Shown here piece after piece: positions 34,620 through 45,134 of a stretch of 64,000 nucleotides of DNA (position 1 is the stretch's first letter; each line of letters opens with the position of its first letter). Source of the stretch: Lachnospiraceae bacterium (GTDB lineage Bacteria; Bacillota; Clostridia; Lachnospirales; Lachnospiraceae); NCBI GenBank assembly GCA_028692055.1, contig JAQUYA010000002.1:1-64000 (forward strand), written 5' to 3'. Below the pieces are notes generated by a model that was not told the DNA's origin, searched no databases, and saw nothing but the letters and a program-made list of their open reading frames with translations. The position numbers and the translations under genes were made by a program.

Positions 34620-37511
34620 TCATTTTCTATTTTTGATTCTTTTCTGATTCTCTTTATCTTTTTCCAGCATCTTCTTAATGTATATACCGGTATAAGATTC
34701 TTTACATTTTGTAATTTGCTCCGGCGTGCCAGTAGCAACTACTGTGCCCCCCTTGTCACCACCTTCTGGTCCAATATCGATAATGTAATCGGCTGTTTTA
34801 ATAACATCCAGATTATGTTCAATAACGACTATTGTATTACCGCCTTCTGCCAGTTTCTGTAAAATCGCAGTCAGCTTATGCACATCTGCAAAGTGAAGTC
34901 CTGTCGTAGGTTCGTCAAGAATATAAATCGTACTTCCCGTGCTTCTTTTCGCAAGCTCTGTAGCCAGCTTAATTCTCTGTGCTTCACCACCAGATAATGT
35001 CGTAGAAGGTTGTCCCAATCGAATATACGATAATCCAACCTCATAAAGACTCTCGATTTTTCTATGAATTGAAGGCACATTTTCAAAGAAATGCATTGCC
35101 TCCTCTACGGTCATATCCAATACATCATAAATATTTTTTCCCTTATATTTTACATCTAAGGTTTCACGGTTATAACGTTTTCCACCACATACTTCGCAAG
35201 GTACATATACATCTGGAAGGAAATGCATCTCTATTTTGATAATTCCATCTCCGGAGCAGGCTTCGCATCGTCCGCCTTTCACATTAAAGCTAAATCTGCC
35301 CTTCTTGTATCCTTTTGCTTTTGCATCCGCGGTCGAAGCAAATAAATCACGGATTTGATCAAACACTCCCGTATACGTTGCCGGGTTAGAACGGGGTGTT
35401 CTTCCTATTGGTGACTGGTCAATATCAATTACCTTGTCCAACTGCTCCACTCCATCAATGCCCGCATGTTTACCCGGTATCGTTCTCGCACGGTTTAGTT
35501 TCTTCGCCAGATGCTTATATAAAATCTCATTTATCAGAGAGCTTTTTCCAGAACCTGACACACCTGTCACACAGGTAATAACTCCCAATGGTATTTTTAC
35601 ATCAATATTCTTCAGATTGTTTTCTGCGGCACCTCTGATTTTAAGATATCCTGCTGGTTTTTTTCGTTCTTTTGGTACCGGAATGCAAAGTTCGCCACTC
35701 AGGTATTGTCCAGTAATGGACTTTGGATTCTCCATGATTTCTTCCGCGGTGCCAATGGCAATGACTTCTCCACCATGTTCCCCGGCTCCGGGTCCAATAT
35801 CTACGACACAGTCTGCAGCAAGCATTGTATCCTCGTCATGTTCCACTACCAGAACTGTATTACCCAAATCACGCAGATTAAATAATGTATTTAATAATTT
35901 ATCATTATCTCTCTGGTGTAAACCGATGCTTGGCTCATCCAAAATATAGCATACACCCACCAGTCCTGAGCCAATCTGTGTTGCTAGACGTATTCTCTGT
36001 GCTTCACCACCGGATAGCGTACCAGTAGCACGTGCTAATGACAGGTAATCCAGTCCAACATCCATCAAAAACCCAACTCTGGCACGAATTTCTTTTAGTA
36101 TCTGTTTACCGATTAGCTGCTGTTGCTTTGACAATTCCATGGTACTTAAAAATTCCTGTAGCTTTCCAATTGACATGGAAGTAATCTCATAGATATTTTT
36201 ATCGCAAACAGTCACTGCAAGTGAGGTTTTCTTTAACCGCATACCCCCACATTCCTGACAAGGTGTAATCCGCATATAAGTTTCATACTCCTGCTTCATA
36301 ATATCAGAACCAGTTTCACGATATCTACGCTGCATGTTTTTAATCAGTCCATCAAAGGTTACATCATAGACCCCTTCGCCCCGTTGCCCTTTATAATATA
36401 CCTTTACTTCCCGGCTTCCAGTTCCATACATAATCAGATCCTGTACTTCCTTGGACAATTTGCAATACGGTGTTGTAAGTTTGAATTTGTATTCTTTACT
36501 CAATGCTGACAAAACTGCATACGTATAACTTGAGGGATCTGTAGAGGATTGCCAGCCCATCCCCACAATAGCACCCTCCGAAAGGCTTAAGCTTGTATCT
36601 GGAATCAGTAGCTGTGGATCAAACTCCATTTTATATCCTAAGCCATAACAAACCGGGCAGGCACCAAACGGGTTATTGAAAGAAAAACTTCTTGGCTCTA
36701 TTTCATCAATGCTGATTCCACAGTCCGGGCAGGAAAAGCTTTGACTGAAGTTAATCTGTTCTCCGCCAATAATATCCACCTGTAATAATCCATCTGCTAA
36801 CTCTAGTACATTTTCGATGGAATCTGTTAATCTTCGTTCGATTCCCTCTTTTACTACCAGACGATCTACTACAATTTCAATATTATGCTTATTATTCTTT
36901 TCTAGCTTAATGTCTTCTGTAAGTTCGTACATATTTCCATCTACTCTCACTCTTACATAGCCGCTTCTTTTCGCCCGGTCAAATACTTTTTCATGCTCAC
37001 CCTTACGGCCACGAACCACAGGTGCGAGCAATTGAATCTTTGTACCTGCCTCCATGCTCATTATCTGATCCACCATCTGGTCTACGGTCTGTTTCTTTAT
37101 TTCTTTTCCGCACTCTGGGCAATGTGGAATACCAATTCTCGCATAAAGCAAACGAAAATAATCATAAATTTCCGTTACCGTTCCCACAGTAGAACGTGGA
37201 TTACGGTTCGTCGATTTCTGGTCAATCGAAATTGCCGGTGATAAGCCCTCTATCTTTTCTACATTCGGTTTTTCCATTTGTCCTAAAAATTGACGTGCAT
37301 AGGAGGACAGTGATTCCATATATCTTCTCTGTCCTTCTGCATAAATCGTATCAAATGCCAAAGAGGACTTTCCAGAACCTGACAGTCCTGTCAGAACCAC
37401 CAATTCGTCCCTCGGGATATCCAAATCTACATTCTTTAAATTATGTTCATTTGCACCCCTGATTTTTATATATTCCTGTTTTGGAAGCATCTTGGGTAAT
37501 CTTCTATCCAT
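34620..37511 (-). CDS. uvrA: Excinuclease ABC subunit A
   Basis: A 963-residue damage sensor of nucleotide excision repair with two ABC ATPase modules. Walker A motifs [15 protein letters not shown] (N-terminal) and [15 protein letters not shown] (C-terminal), zinc modules CPECGKE and CPDCGIS with CPVCYGLG, and CEACSGDG with CEVCGGKR, and signatures [13 protein letters not shown] and [13 protein letters not shown] are all present. AGAAAGG precedes the ATG by seven bases. It follows uvrB by 21 bases, so it shares the LexA-like controlled promoter. Basic tail (KRIKNRK) at the C-terminus. Confidence 0.97.
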   Translation of the reverse strand: MDRRLPKMLPKQEYIKIRGANEHNLKNVDLDIPRDELVVLTGLSGSGKSSLAFDTIYAEGQRRYMESLSSYARQFLGQMEKPNVEKIEGLSPAISIDQKSTNRNPRSTVGTVTEIYDYFRLLYARIGIPHCPECGKEIKKQTVDQMVDQIMSMEAGTKIQLLAPVVRGRKGEHEKVFDRAKRSGYVRVRVDGNMYELTEDIKLEKNNKHNIEIVVDRLVVKEGIERRLTDSIENVLELADGLLQVDIIGGEQINFSQSFSCPDCGISIDEIEPRSFSFNNPFGACPVCYGLGYKMEFDPQLLIPDTSLSLSEGAIVGMGWQSSTDPSSYTYAVLSALSKEYKFKLTTPYCKLSKEVQDLIMYGTGSREVKVYYKGQRGEGVYDVTFDGLIKNMQRRYRETGSDIMKQEYETYMRITPCQECGGMRLKKTSLAVTVCDKNIYEITSMSIGKLQEFLSTMELSKQQQLIGKQILKEIRARVGFLMDVGLDYLSLARATGTLSGGEAQRIRLATQIGSGLVGVCYILDEPSIGLHQRDNDKLLNTLFNLRDLGNTVLVVEHDEDTMLAADCVVDIGPGAGEHGGEVIAIGTAEEIMENPKSITGQYLSGELCIPVPKERKKPAGYLKIRGAAENNLKNIDVKIPLGVITCVTGVSGSGKSSLINEILYKHLAKKLNRARTIPGKHAGIDGVEQLDKVIDIDQSPIGRTPRSNPATYTGVFDQIRDLFASTADAKAKGYKKGRFSFNVKGGRCEACSGDGIIKIEMHFLPDVYVPCEVCGGKRYNRETLDVKYKGKNIYDVLDMTVEEAMHFFENVPSIHRKIESLYEVGLSYIRLGQPSTTLSGGEAQRIKLATELAKRSTGSTIYILDEPTTGLHFADVHKLTAILQKLAEGGNTIVVIEHNLDVIKTADYIIDIGPEGGDKGGTVVATGTPEQITKCKESYTGIYIKKMLEKDKENQKRIKNRK

Positions 37512-37532
37512 TTTTTTGCCTTTCTATTCGTT

Positions 37533-39518
37533 TTACTCTAACTCTGCCAAGTGTTTCTTCAGTTCAACCATTTTATCTCTTAGTTCTGCTGCCGCTTCAA
37601 AGTTCAAATCTGCCGCCGCTTTCTTCATTTTCTTCTGAATATTTGCCACTAATTTTTCCAGTTCTTCGCGTTCCATGGATTCAGGATCCTTATCAAACTT
37701 AAACTCTTCTTTGGCAATTACCTTCGAAATACTGATGAGGTCACGTACCGCTTTCTGAATCGTCTGAGGCGTAATGCCATGTTCTTCATTATATTTCTGT
37801 TGAATCTGACGCCGGCGGTTCGTTTCCTCAATCGCAATTTTCATAGAATCTGTCATATTGTCCGCATACATGACAACATGTCCTTCTGCATTACGGGCAG
37901 CACGTCCCACTGTCTGAATCAGGGAGGTTGAAGAACGCAGGAACCCTTCTTTATCTGCATCCAAAATCGCAACCAGTGCAATCTCCGGAATATCCAATCC
38001 TTCACGCAGTAGATTAATACCCACTAATACATCAAAAACATCCAGTCGCATATCACGAATAATCTCTGAACGTTCCAGCGTATCAATATCGGAATGCAGG
38101 TATTTCACCCGAACCCCTACTTCTTTCATATAATCTGTCAAATCCTCTGCCATTCGTTTGGTCAAGGTTGTAACTAGTATCTTATTTTTCTTCGCTGTTT
38201 CCTTCTTGATCTCACCTATTAAATCATCTATCTGTCCCTCAACCGGGCGCACCTCTATCTCCGGGTCCAATAATCCAGTTGGTCGAATGATTTGTTCTGC
38301 ACGTAAAAGTTCATGTTCTTCCTCGTACACATTTGGTGTTGCAGATACAAACAATAACTGGTCAATATGATTTTCAAATTCACTAAATTCCAGTGGTCTG
38401 TTATCCATCGCAGAGGGAAGTCGAAACCCATAATCTATCAGTGTTCTTTTTCGAGAATAATTTCCGGCATGCATTCCCCTGATTTGTGGAACCGTAATAT
38501 GGGATTCATCAATCATGATGAGGAAATCATCTCCAAAGTAATCAATCAGTGTAAATGGCATCGCACCCGTTTCCATGGAGCTCAGATGCATGGTATAATT
38601 TTCAATACCAGAGCAAAATCCCGTTTCCCGGAGCATCTCAATGTCAAAATTGGTGCGTTCCGAAATACGCTGAGCCTCTAATAATTTATCTTCACCTTTA
38701 AAGTATTTTATACGTTCTTCCAATTCTTTTTCTATCTCTTTACAGGCATTCTCTATCTTTTCCTTTGGTACTACATAATGAGATGCCGGAAAGACTGCAA
38801 TATGTTCCAAAGTTGCATGGAGTTTGCCCGTCAATGGCTCCACTTCTGCAATACGGTCTATCTCATCACCAAAAAACTCAACGCGAAGCATATAATCTCC
38901 ACCCTGTGCTGGATAAATCTCTACGACATCACCATGCACACGGAAAGTACCTCTGTTCAAATCCAAATCATTACGTGTATATTGAATACTGATTAATTCG
39001 CGAATAACATCATCACGGTCCTTATTCATACCCGGACGTAAGGAGACAATCATTCCCTGGTAATCCTCTGGGCTCCCCAGTCCATAAATACAGGATACAC
39101 TGGAAATAACAATGACATCTTTTCGCTCGGACAAGGAAGCTGTCGCAGATAATCGCAACTTATCAATCTCATCATTAATTGAGGAGTCTTTCGCAATATA
39201 CGTGTCACTCGACGGTATATAGGCTTCCGGCTGGAAATAATCATAATAACTAACAAAATATTCCACTGCATTGTTGGGAAAGAATTCTTTAAATTCGCTA
39301 TATAACTGTCCAGCAAGTGTTTTATTATGTGCAATAATTAAAGTCGGTTTATTCATTTGTTGAATTACATTTGCCATAGTAAAAGTCTTACCAGAACCGG
39401 TAACACCCAATAATGTCTCAAACTGATTGCCCGCCTTGAACCCTTCCACTAATTCCTTAATTGCCTGTGGTTGGTCTCCTGTTGGCTGGTATTCCGAAAC
39501 CAATTCAAAATGATCCAT
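37533..39518 (-). CDS. uvrB: Excinuclease ABC subunit B
   Basis: A 661-residue helicase-like protein loading damage for UvrC incision. Walker [15 protein letters not shown], the damage-probing beta-hairpin region [24 protein letters not shown]-box-like [15 protein letters not shown], motif [11 protein letters not shown], and the C-terminal UVR domain (about 625-660) that binds UvrC. The start at 39518 has AGGTGGAG four bases upstream; a longer frame to 39575 runs into the promoter. First gene of uvrBA. Confidence 0.97.
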   Translation of the reverse strand: MDHFELVSEYQPTGDQPQAIKELVEGFKAGNQFETLLGVTGSGKTFTMANVIQQMNKPTLIIAHNKTLAGQLYSEFKEFFPNNAVEYFVSYYDYFQPEAYIPSSDTYIAKDSSINDEIDKLRLSATASLSERKDVIVISSVSCIYGLGSPEDYQGMIVSLRPGMNKDRDDVIRELISIQYTRNDLDLNRGTFRVHGDVVEIYPAQGGDYMLRVEFFGDEIDRIAEVEPLTGKLHATLEHIAVFPASHYVVPKEKIENACKEIEKELEERIKYFKGEDKLLEAQRISERTNFDIEMLRETGFCSGIENYTMHLSSMETGAMPFTLIDYFGDDFLIMIDESHITVPQIRGMHAGNYSRKRTLIDYGFRLPSAMDNRPLEFSEFENHIDQLLFVSATPNVYEEEHELLRAEQIIRPTGLLDPEIEVRPVEGQIDDLIGEIKKETAKKNKILVTTLTKRMAEDLTDYMKEVGVRVKYLHSDIDTLERSEIIRDMRLDVFDVLVGINLLREGLDIPEIALVAILDADKEGFLRSSTSLIQTVGRAARNAEGHVVMYADNMTDSMKIAIEETNRRRQIQQKYNEEHGITPQTIQKAVRDLISISKVIAKEEFKFDKDPESMEREELEKLVANIQKKMKKAAADLNFEAAAELRDKMVELKKHLAELE

Positions 39519-39551
39519 CAAACTCCACCTTTCTCCTACCAAAAATAAAAT

Positions 39552-39589
39552 ATACCATGCAAGATAGTATAGCACAATCTCGCATGGTA
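39552..39589 (-). terminator. Terminator of ctpA overlapping the uvrB promoter
   Basis: ATACCATGCAAGAT (39552-39565) and ATCTCGCATGGTAT (39576-39589) form a 14-bp stem with one mismatch, followed on the minus strand by ATTTTATTTTT. It lies 25 bases past the ctpA stop, and the uvrB -10 box is in its loop. Confidence 0.7.
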
Positions 39590-39605
39590 TGCAAACATTT
39601 GTTCT
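39566..39605 (-). promoter_or_regulatory. uvrBA promoter with LexA-like SOS box
   Basis: TTGCAT (39594-39589), a 17-base spacer and TATACT (39571-39566) form a good sigma-A promoter. Overlapping its -35 box is AGAACAAATGTTTG (39605-39592), which fits 12 of 14 positions of the Firmicutes LexA/DinR consensus CGAACRNRYGTTYC. Binding there would block RNA polymerase, and uvrBA is an SOS operon in Bacillus subtilis. Confidence 0.65.
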
Positions 39606-39613
39606 GATAAGTT

Positions 39614-40879
39614 TTATTGTTTATTTTCGGTTTCTTTTTGCGTAAGGCTTTCTTTTATAATTTCCTGCGCCCTTATAAGTTGATTATCCCTGCCATTTTT
39701 CAAGTATGTTTCCACATCAAATTTCAACTCTTCATCTGGTTCAATTCCTACTTTGTGAATACACACACCACTTGGTGTATAGTATTTGCTAACCGTAAGC
39801 TTTACCGCTGAACCATCGCTTAAAGCGATAATCCTTTGTACAATACCCTTTCCAAATGTCGTCGTTCCAAGCAGTGTACCTATCTTATAATCTTTGATGG
39901 CTCCTGCCAGAATTTCAGAGGCACTCGCACTGTTTCCATTTACCAGCACGACCAGTGGAACCTGTATTTCACGACTTCCGTCGCAGGTGTATTCTTCTCT
40001 ATTTCCGTCCTTATCCTCGGTATATACGATAAGACCCTTTGGCAATATTTGTCTTGCAATCTCATTAACCGTTGCAAGATTTCCTCCCAGATTATCACGC
40101 AAATCGAGAATCAGACCTTTCATCCCAGTTTCTTTCTCCATTGCAAAAGCTTCTGTAAATTGGTCAATCGTCACATCATCAAACTCTGTAATCTGAATAT
40201 AAGAAATCCCACCATCTAAGGTTTTATGCGTTACCGTAGGGCTTTCAATCTTCTGTCTGGTCACTTCCACTTCCACCGGATCGGTTTCATTTTCACGAAG
40301 CATTGTCAATTTTACGGTTGTTCCTTCCGGCCCTTTTACTTTGCTGATTACTTCCTCTAATGTAAGTCCTTTTACATATTCATCTTCCACTTTATAGATA
40401 TAATCTCCGGCAAGCACGCCATCTGCTTCTGCCGGACTTCCCTCCATGACTTTAGAGATACGTGCCATTCCGACATCCATATCCATTCCTATATAAGCTC
40501 CAATTCCATAATAGATTCCTTCGGTCTGTTGCTTTATATCCTCCAGCTCCTCTGCAGAATAGTAGGTTGAATATGGGTCACCCAGCGCATCTATCATACC
40601 GTGATATGCTCCATCCTGCAAAGTCGTCGTATCTGTTCCATCCAGATAATAACCATCTATTGTATCCTGTAAAATCTGCATTTTCTGCATGGTTTTACTA
40701 TTAACGACGCTTTCCTCAGAACCGTTCTCTGTGGTTGCCAATGTCTTGGTACTAATCGCGCTGTCTGCATTTAAACTGCGATTTACTACAAACGCAACTC
40801 CGGTAATTGCCACTGCCATAACTAATCCGGCAAGTACCCCCCGCCAAAACGGCTTATTATTTTGAACTTCATGTTCCAT
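39614..40879 (-). CDS. ctpA: Carboxyl-terminal processing protease (S41)
   Basis: A 421-residue serine protease with an N-terminal membrane anchor (about 12-32), a PDZ domain (about 110-200, with [20 protein letters not shown]), and the tail-specific protease core with the catalytic serine in [15 protein letters not shown] and the lysine in [11 protein letters not shown]. It acts outside the membrane and may trim wall enzymes, such as the neighbouring M23 hydrolase, though this is inference. AGAAGG eight bases before the ATG at 40879. Last gene of the ftsEX run. Confidence 0.92.
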   Translation of the reverse strand: MEHEVQNNKPFWRGVLAGLVMAVAITGVAFVVNRSLNADSAISTKTLATTENGSEESVVNSKTMQKMQILQDTIDGYYLDGTDTTTLQDGAYHGMIDALGDPYSTYYSAEELEDIKQQTEGIYYGIGAYIGMDMDVGMARISKVMEGSPAEADGVLAGDYIYKVEDEYVKGLTLEEVISKVKGPEGTTVKLTMLRENETDPVEVEVTRQKIESPTVTHKTLDGGISYIQITEFDDVTIDQFTEAFAMEKETGMKGLILDLRDNLGGNLATVNEIARQILPKGLIVYTEDKDGNREEYTCDGSREIQVPLVVLVNGNSASASEILAGAIKDYKIGTLLGTTTFGKGIVQRIIALSDGSAVKLTVSKYYTPSGVCIHKVGIEPDEELKFDVETYLKNGRDNQLIRAQEIIKESLTQKETENKQ

Positions 40880-40925
40880 ATACATAACCTTCTTTATATA
40901 ATGTCTTTTTTTATAGTCCTTCTCT

Positions 40926-42155
40926 TTACTTAGATATATAATTCCACGGGCTCACATAGCTTCCATTTAATCGTACCGAGAAATGCAAATGTGGACCTGT
41001 GGATCTTCCAGTTGAGCCAACCGATCCGATTCTCTGCCCCTTAGTGACTTCTTCCCCTTCTGAAACGCCCAGTGCGGAAGCATGCATATAAATGGTATAC
41101 AGTCCATCGCCATGGTCAATCATCATATAATTTCCCATGGTACTGCTATAACTTGCTGCCACCACTTTTCCATCATACGCTGCTATAATAGGAGAACCAC
41201 TCGGTGCTGCCAAATCGACACCATTATGAAATTGTTTTACCCCAAGCGTTGGATGAATACGATAACCGTAGTCATCTGAAACTCTCTTAAAGGACGGCGC
41301 CGGAAACGAGAAAATACCACCATCATATTTTCGAACCGCCTGATTTTCTTCTTCCAGTTTCTTCTTTTCTGCTGCAACTGCTGCTTCTAATGCTGCTATA
41401 GAGGCATTTTGTGCTGCAATTTCAGCCTCATATTCTTTTACTAACTGCGATTTATTCGAAATATCTGCTTCATAGACACCGATTTCCTGCTCTTTTGCCG
41501 AAATAAGAGTCTGCATGGATGCCTCTTCTGCTTTCGCATCTGCCTTTGTTTCTTCCAGTGTTGCCTGTTCCTCTTCCAATTCTTTTTTAAACTGGTCGAT
41601 TGCTTCCTTCGTATCTTTATATTCCTGTAGTTTTTTCCTATCGTAGGCAGAAAGTTTTTCCACATATTCATTTTTGTTTAAAAACTCACCAAAGGACTTG
41701 GACGTAAGTATCATCTCTACATACATTTTGTCGCCACGTTCATACATAAACTTGATACGTGCCTTCATGTCTTCATACTGTTCCTTTTCTATCGCCTCAG
41801 CCTTTACAAGCTCTGCCTTTGTCTCTGTTATTTCTTTTGTTTTTTCATCAATCTTTTCATTCAGAGCATCCAGTTTCTCTTGAATACTATTTAAACTTGT
41901 ATCTAATTGTTTCACATAACTGGATAAATCTTTCTTTGAGCTTTCTAAAGACTGTAATATTTTCTTAACATCCGTTACTCCGGATTGTAAACTTTCTTTT
42001 TGTTTTTGTGCGTCTGATATTTGGCTTTCTTTTTCCTTGATACTGTCATTCGTAAGCTCTGACGACGATGTTGCATATGCAACCTGTATCTGCAGACAAG
42101 AAAGAACTAGTGTAATGCACAGTAACACACAAGTATTTCGCTTCCATTTTCTCAT
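40926..42155 (-). CDS. Secreted M23 murein hydrolase with coiled coil (EnvC/CwlO-like)
   Basis: A 409-residue secreted protein. The signal peptide (about 1-28) ends near VAYATSS, a long coiled coil spans about 30-275, and a C-terminal LytM/M23 zinc endopeptidase follows with HNGVDLAAPSG, MIDHGDG and HLHFSV, so the metal ligands are intact. The coiled-coil/LytM layout and place after ftsX suggest it is the hydrolase switched on by FtsEX, as EnvC, PcsB and CwlO are elsewhere. The start is one of several options (42155, 42176 or TTG 42182); the signal peptide fits 42155. Confidence 0.88.
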   Translation of the reverse strand: MRKWKRNTCVLLCITLVLSCLQIQVAYATSSSELTNDSIKEKESQISDAQKQKESLQSGVTDVKKILQSLESSKKDLSSYVKQLDTSLNSIQEKLDALNEKIDEKTKEITETKAELVKAEAIEKEQYEDMKARIKFMYERGDKMYVEMILTSKSFGEFLNKNEYVEKLSAYDRKKLQEYKDTKEAIDQFKKELEEEQATLEETKADAKAEEASMQTLISAKEQEIGVYEADISNKSQLVKEYEAEIAAQNASIAALEAAVAAEKKKLEEENQAVRKYDGGIFSFPAPSFKRVSDDYGYRIHPTLGVKQFHNGVDLAAPSGSPIIAAYDGKVVAASYSSTMGNYMMIDHGDGLYTIYMHASALGVSEGEEVTKGQRIGSVGSTGRSTGPHLHFSVRLNGSYVSPWNYISK

Positions 42156-42182
42156 GCACAAATCCCATCTAGTCATTAACAA

Positions 42183-43079
42183 CTATACTCTTAAATGTTT
42201 TCTAACGGTAATAAAGCTTCCTATAAAGCCGATGCCAACACCCATCGCAATGGATACAGGTGTCAATGTTGCAAAAATTGTCTGCACCGGTAAAAATTGT
42301 AAAATAGAATTCAAAATCTGGAACTTTGTTGCTACATAATCCACTACATTATTGTACACAAAGAAAATAATAACCAGTGGAAGTGCAGAGCCGAAAAGTC
42401 CAATGATAATGCCTTCAACTACAAAGGGTGCACGCACGAAGAAATCCGTCGCGCCAATGTATTTCATAATTTCAATTTCCTCTTTACGAACAGAAATACC
42501 AATGGTAACCGTATTACTGATGAGGAATACGGATACTGCGAGTAGTATTGCAATGATGCCTACGGATACATAGCCTATCAGCTTATTTACCCCGCTCAGT
42601 GTGTTTGCTGTTACCTCCGATTTATTTACTTCACGCACTCCATCAATAGACTCCAGGTAAGTAACTAAATCTGCCTGTTGTGATACATCATTCAAATAAA
42701 TTTCATAATTTGCAGAATCTGCTAACGGGTTTTCCGTAAACCCATCTGAATATTCACCCAGATATTCATCTTTAAAGGAATTCCATGCTTCATCAGCGGA
42801 TACATATACCACTTTGGAAACTGCTGTTCTTTTTTGAATCATATTTCCAATTTCCACAATACGGTCTTCAGAAATTCCTTCATCAAAAAATACGGTAACG
42901 GAGACCCCTTCCTCCGCTGTCTGCACAATATTTTGAAAATTGGCAATAACAGCATAGAATAATCCAAATAAAAACAGACATGCACTGATGGTTGCAATGG
43001 AAGCCAGCGAAAACCACTTATTTCTAAATATACTAATTACACCTTGTTTTAATGTATAAAAAAATGAACTAATCCTCAT
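42183..43079 (-). CDS. ftsX: Cell division protein FtsX
   Basis: A 298-residue permease-like protein with a membrane helix near 20-45, a large extracytoplasmic loop (about 50-165, the likely hydrolase-binding part), and three more helices toward the C-terminus. The N-terminus has TLKQGVISIFRNKWFSLASI, typical of FtsX. It passes ATP-driven motion of FtsE to a wall hydrolase outside. The ATG at 43079 lies within the ftsE 3' end (11-base overlap), with AGGGTGG upstream. Confidence 0.93.
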   Translation of the reverse strand: MRISSFFYTLKQGVISIFRNKWFSLASIATISACLFLFGLFYAVIANFQNIVQTAEEGVSVTVFFDEGISEDRIVEIGNMIQKRTAVSKVVYVSADEAWNSFKDEYLGEYSDGFTENPLADSANYEIYLNDVSQQADLVTYLESIDGVREVNKSEVTANTLSGVNKLIGYVSVGIIAILLAVSVFLISNTVTIGISVRKEEIEIMKYIGATDFFVRAPFVVEGIIIGLFGSALPLVIIFFVYNNVVDYVATKFQILNSILQFLPVQTIFATLTPVSIAMGVGIGFIGSFITVRKHLRV

Positions 43080-43827
43080 CGATATAACCACCCTTTTCCT
43101 CGTCACTCACAATAACACCCTTTTTCATTGTGATAACTCTTTTCTGCATGGCATTAACAATCTCTCTGTTATGGGTTACTACCAATACGGTAGTTCCATT
43201 CAAATTGATTTGTTCCAGCAACTTCATGATATCCCATGAGTTTTTAGGGTCAAGGTTTCCAGTCGGCTCATCTGCTAGTAAAATAGGTGGTTTATTTATC
43301 AGCGCCCTCGCCAATGCAACTCTCTGCTGCTCTCCACCTGATAATTGTTTTGGTTTCGCTTTGTATTTGCCCGCCAGACCTACCGTAGAAAGAATGGACG
43401 GAACATTCTTACGTATTTCTCTTGTCGGTACCTGAATAATACGTTGTGCAAAGGCAACATTCTCATATACATTTCTATCTTTTAGCAAACGGAAATCCTG
43501 AAAAACGACTCCCATATTCCTTCTGAATTTAGGAACCTTTCTTCTTTTTAGCTTCTCAACATCCGTTCCATTCACCGTAATTCTACCTTCAGTCGGTGTC
43601 AGTTCACGAAGCAGCAATTTAATTAATGTAGATTTCCCCGAGCCACTGTCACCTACAATAAATACAAATTCGCCTTTCTTTATCTGAAGATTTACACCAT
43701 TTAATGCCGGTGCTCCTGTTGAATAAGATTTGCTGACGTCTTCTAACCGAATAATTTCATTACTTGTTGTTGTTTTCTTTCCTTTTTTATCGACACGTTT
43801 CTTCGTGTTGTCTTTGGTTCTCAACAT
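43069..43827 (-). CDS. ftsE: Cell division ATP-binding protein FtsE
   Basis: A 252-residue ABC ATPase: Walker A VGDSGSGKSTLIKLLL, signature LSGGEQQRVALARAL, Walker B ILLADEPTGNLDP. It carries a lysine-rich N-terminal extension of about 22 residues (TKDNTKKRVDKKGKKTTTS) before the usual FtsE start, making it longer than the common 220-230. The ATG at 43827 has AGAGG five bases upstream. Pairs with FtsX in regulating septal or side-wall hydrolysis. Confidence 0.94.
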   Translation of the reverse strand: MLRTKDNTKKRVDKKGKKTTTSNEIIRLEDVSKSYSTGAPALNGVNLQIKKGEFVFIVGDSGSGKSTLIKLLLRELTPTEGRITVNGTDVEKLKRRKVPKFRRNMGVVFQDFRLLKDRNVYENVAFAQRIIQVPTREIRKNVPSILSTVGLAGKYKAKPKQLSGGEQQRVALARALINKPPILLADEPTGNLDPKNSWDIMKLLEQINLNGTTVLVVTHNREIVNAMQKRVITMKKGVIVSDEEKGGYIDED

Positions 43828-43845
43828 TTCCACCTCTACCTGCTT

Positions 43846-44931
43846 TTAATATTCAAATGTTTCCATATATTTCATGTATTTCACTACCATAAGCGCAATT
43901 TTAAATGTTATTGCATCTTCAAATACTCTTAAGTCCAAATTGGTACTCTTTTGTAATTTATCCAAACGATATACCAGTGTATTTCTATGAATAAACAGCT
44001 GTCGTGAAGTTTCGGATACATTCAAACTGTTTTCAAAGAATTTATTTATCGTTGTCAGTGTTTCCTCGTCAAAATCATCTGGACTCTTGCCCCCAAAGAT
44101 CTCTTTAATAAACATTTTGCAAAGCGGAATCGGCAACTGATAAATCAAGCGGCCAATACCCAGTTCGCTATAAGCAATGATATCTCTTTCATCGAAGAAA
44201 ATTTTTCCAACATCAAGTGCCATTTTCGCCTCTTTATAGGAGCGGCTGACTTCTTTAATCTCATTCACAATTGTACCATAAGCAACATGGACATTTCCAA
44301 TTCCTTCTTTTGCCAAAATTGCTTTAATAGACTTTAATGCTTTGTCAATCTCTTTTGTAGCATCTATCTCACTCAGTTCTTTTACCACAATGATACTGTT
44401 CTCATCTACTGCTGTAACGAAATCCTGATTATTTCCAATATTTGTTCTTACTGCTTCCAGGGCATTATTATCTTTTGCAATCCCCGATTCGACAATAATT
44501 ACAACCCGCTTTGCATCCGTCTGAATATGCAGCTTTTTGGAACGGCTGTAAATATCTACGAGCAACAGATTATCCAGCAGCAGGTTTTTAATAAAATTGT
44601 CCTTATCAAAACGCTCCTTATACGCTATCAGCAAGGTCTGAATCTGGAATGCTGCCATCTTGCCTACGGTATATGCATTTTCCCCTGCACCACCTACAAT
44701 TAATATATATTCAATCAACGCATCATCATAAACCTTAAAATATTGACAGCCTTGTACTTCCTGGCTATCCGCAGGTGACTTTACAAACTCCGTCACTGCT
44801 CTTTCTAAATCTGCTGTTTCCTCCATGGTTGATGCTATTGACTTTCCGTCAACATCAATAACCGTAAACTCCAGTCTGGAAATTGCTTTCATTCCCTCTA
44901 CTGTATTTTGCAAAATCTGATTCGATATCAT
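43846..44931 (-). CDS. Sugar-diacid/PucR-type transcriptional regulator
   Basis: A 361-residue protein. The N-terminal ligand-sensing region (about 1-120) resembles the sugar-diacid recognition domain (ILQNTVEGMKAISRLEFTVI), a middle GGDEF-like region (about 130-250) follows, and the C-terminal HTH_30 domain is clear: NVSETSRQLFIHRNTLVYRL and DKLQKSTNLDL. Such regulators normally control sugar-acid or purine use, but here the gene sits 18 bases ahead of ftsE. AAGGAG seven bases before the ATG at 44931. Its target may be the ftsEX operon or itself. Confidence 0.82.
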   Translation of the reverse strand: MISNQILQNTVEGMKAISRLEFTVIDVDGKSIASTMEETADLERAVTEFVKSPADSQEVQGCQYFKVYDDALIEYILIVGGAGENAYTVGKMAAFQIQTLLIAYKERFDKDNFIKNLLLDNLLLVDIYSRSKKLHIQTDAKRVVIIVESGIAKDNNALEAVRTNIGNNQDFVTAVDENSIIVVKELSEIDATKEIDKALKSIKAILAKEGIGNVHVAYGTIVNEIKEVSRSYKEAKMALDVGKIFFDERDIIAYSELGIGRLIYQLPIPLCKMFIKEIFGGKSPDDFDEETLTTINKFFENSLNVSETSRQLFIHRNTLVYRLDKLQKSTNLDLRVFEDAITFKIALMVVKYMKYMETFEY

Positions 44932-45109
44932 ACCCATGCTCCTTCTTATAAATACATTCTACTATATATCTTTTCTATAACCCCAAAAAAATTCCCATCT
45001 AAAACTTGCTTTCTTTTTGATTTTACTGCATCCATTTTTTATTTTAATATATTGTAACAAAATAATCTATAGTTTTTTCACTGTTTTTTATGCAATTTTC
45101 ATAAATAGA

Positions 45110-45134
45110 AACAGAGTAGGTGGCCTACTCTGTT
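45110..45134 (-). terminator. Terminator embedding the stop codon of the TagA-like gene
   Basis: AACAGAGTAGG (45110-45120) pairs perfectly with CCTACTCTGTT (45124-45134), 11 bp with a 3-base loop. The TAG stop of the gene is in the stem. The minus-strand tail is TTCTATTTATG. The rest of the gap to 44937 shows no gene. Confidence 0.75.
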
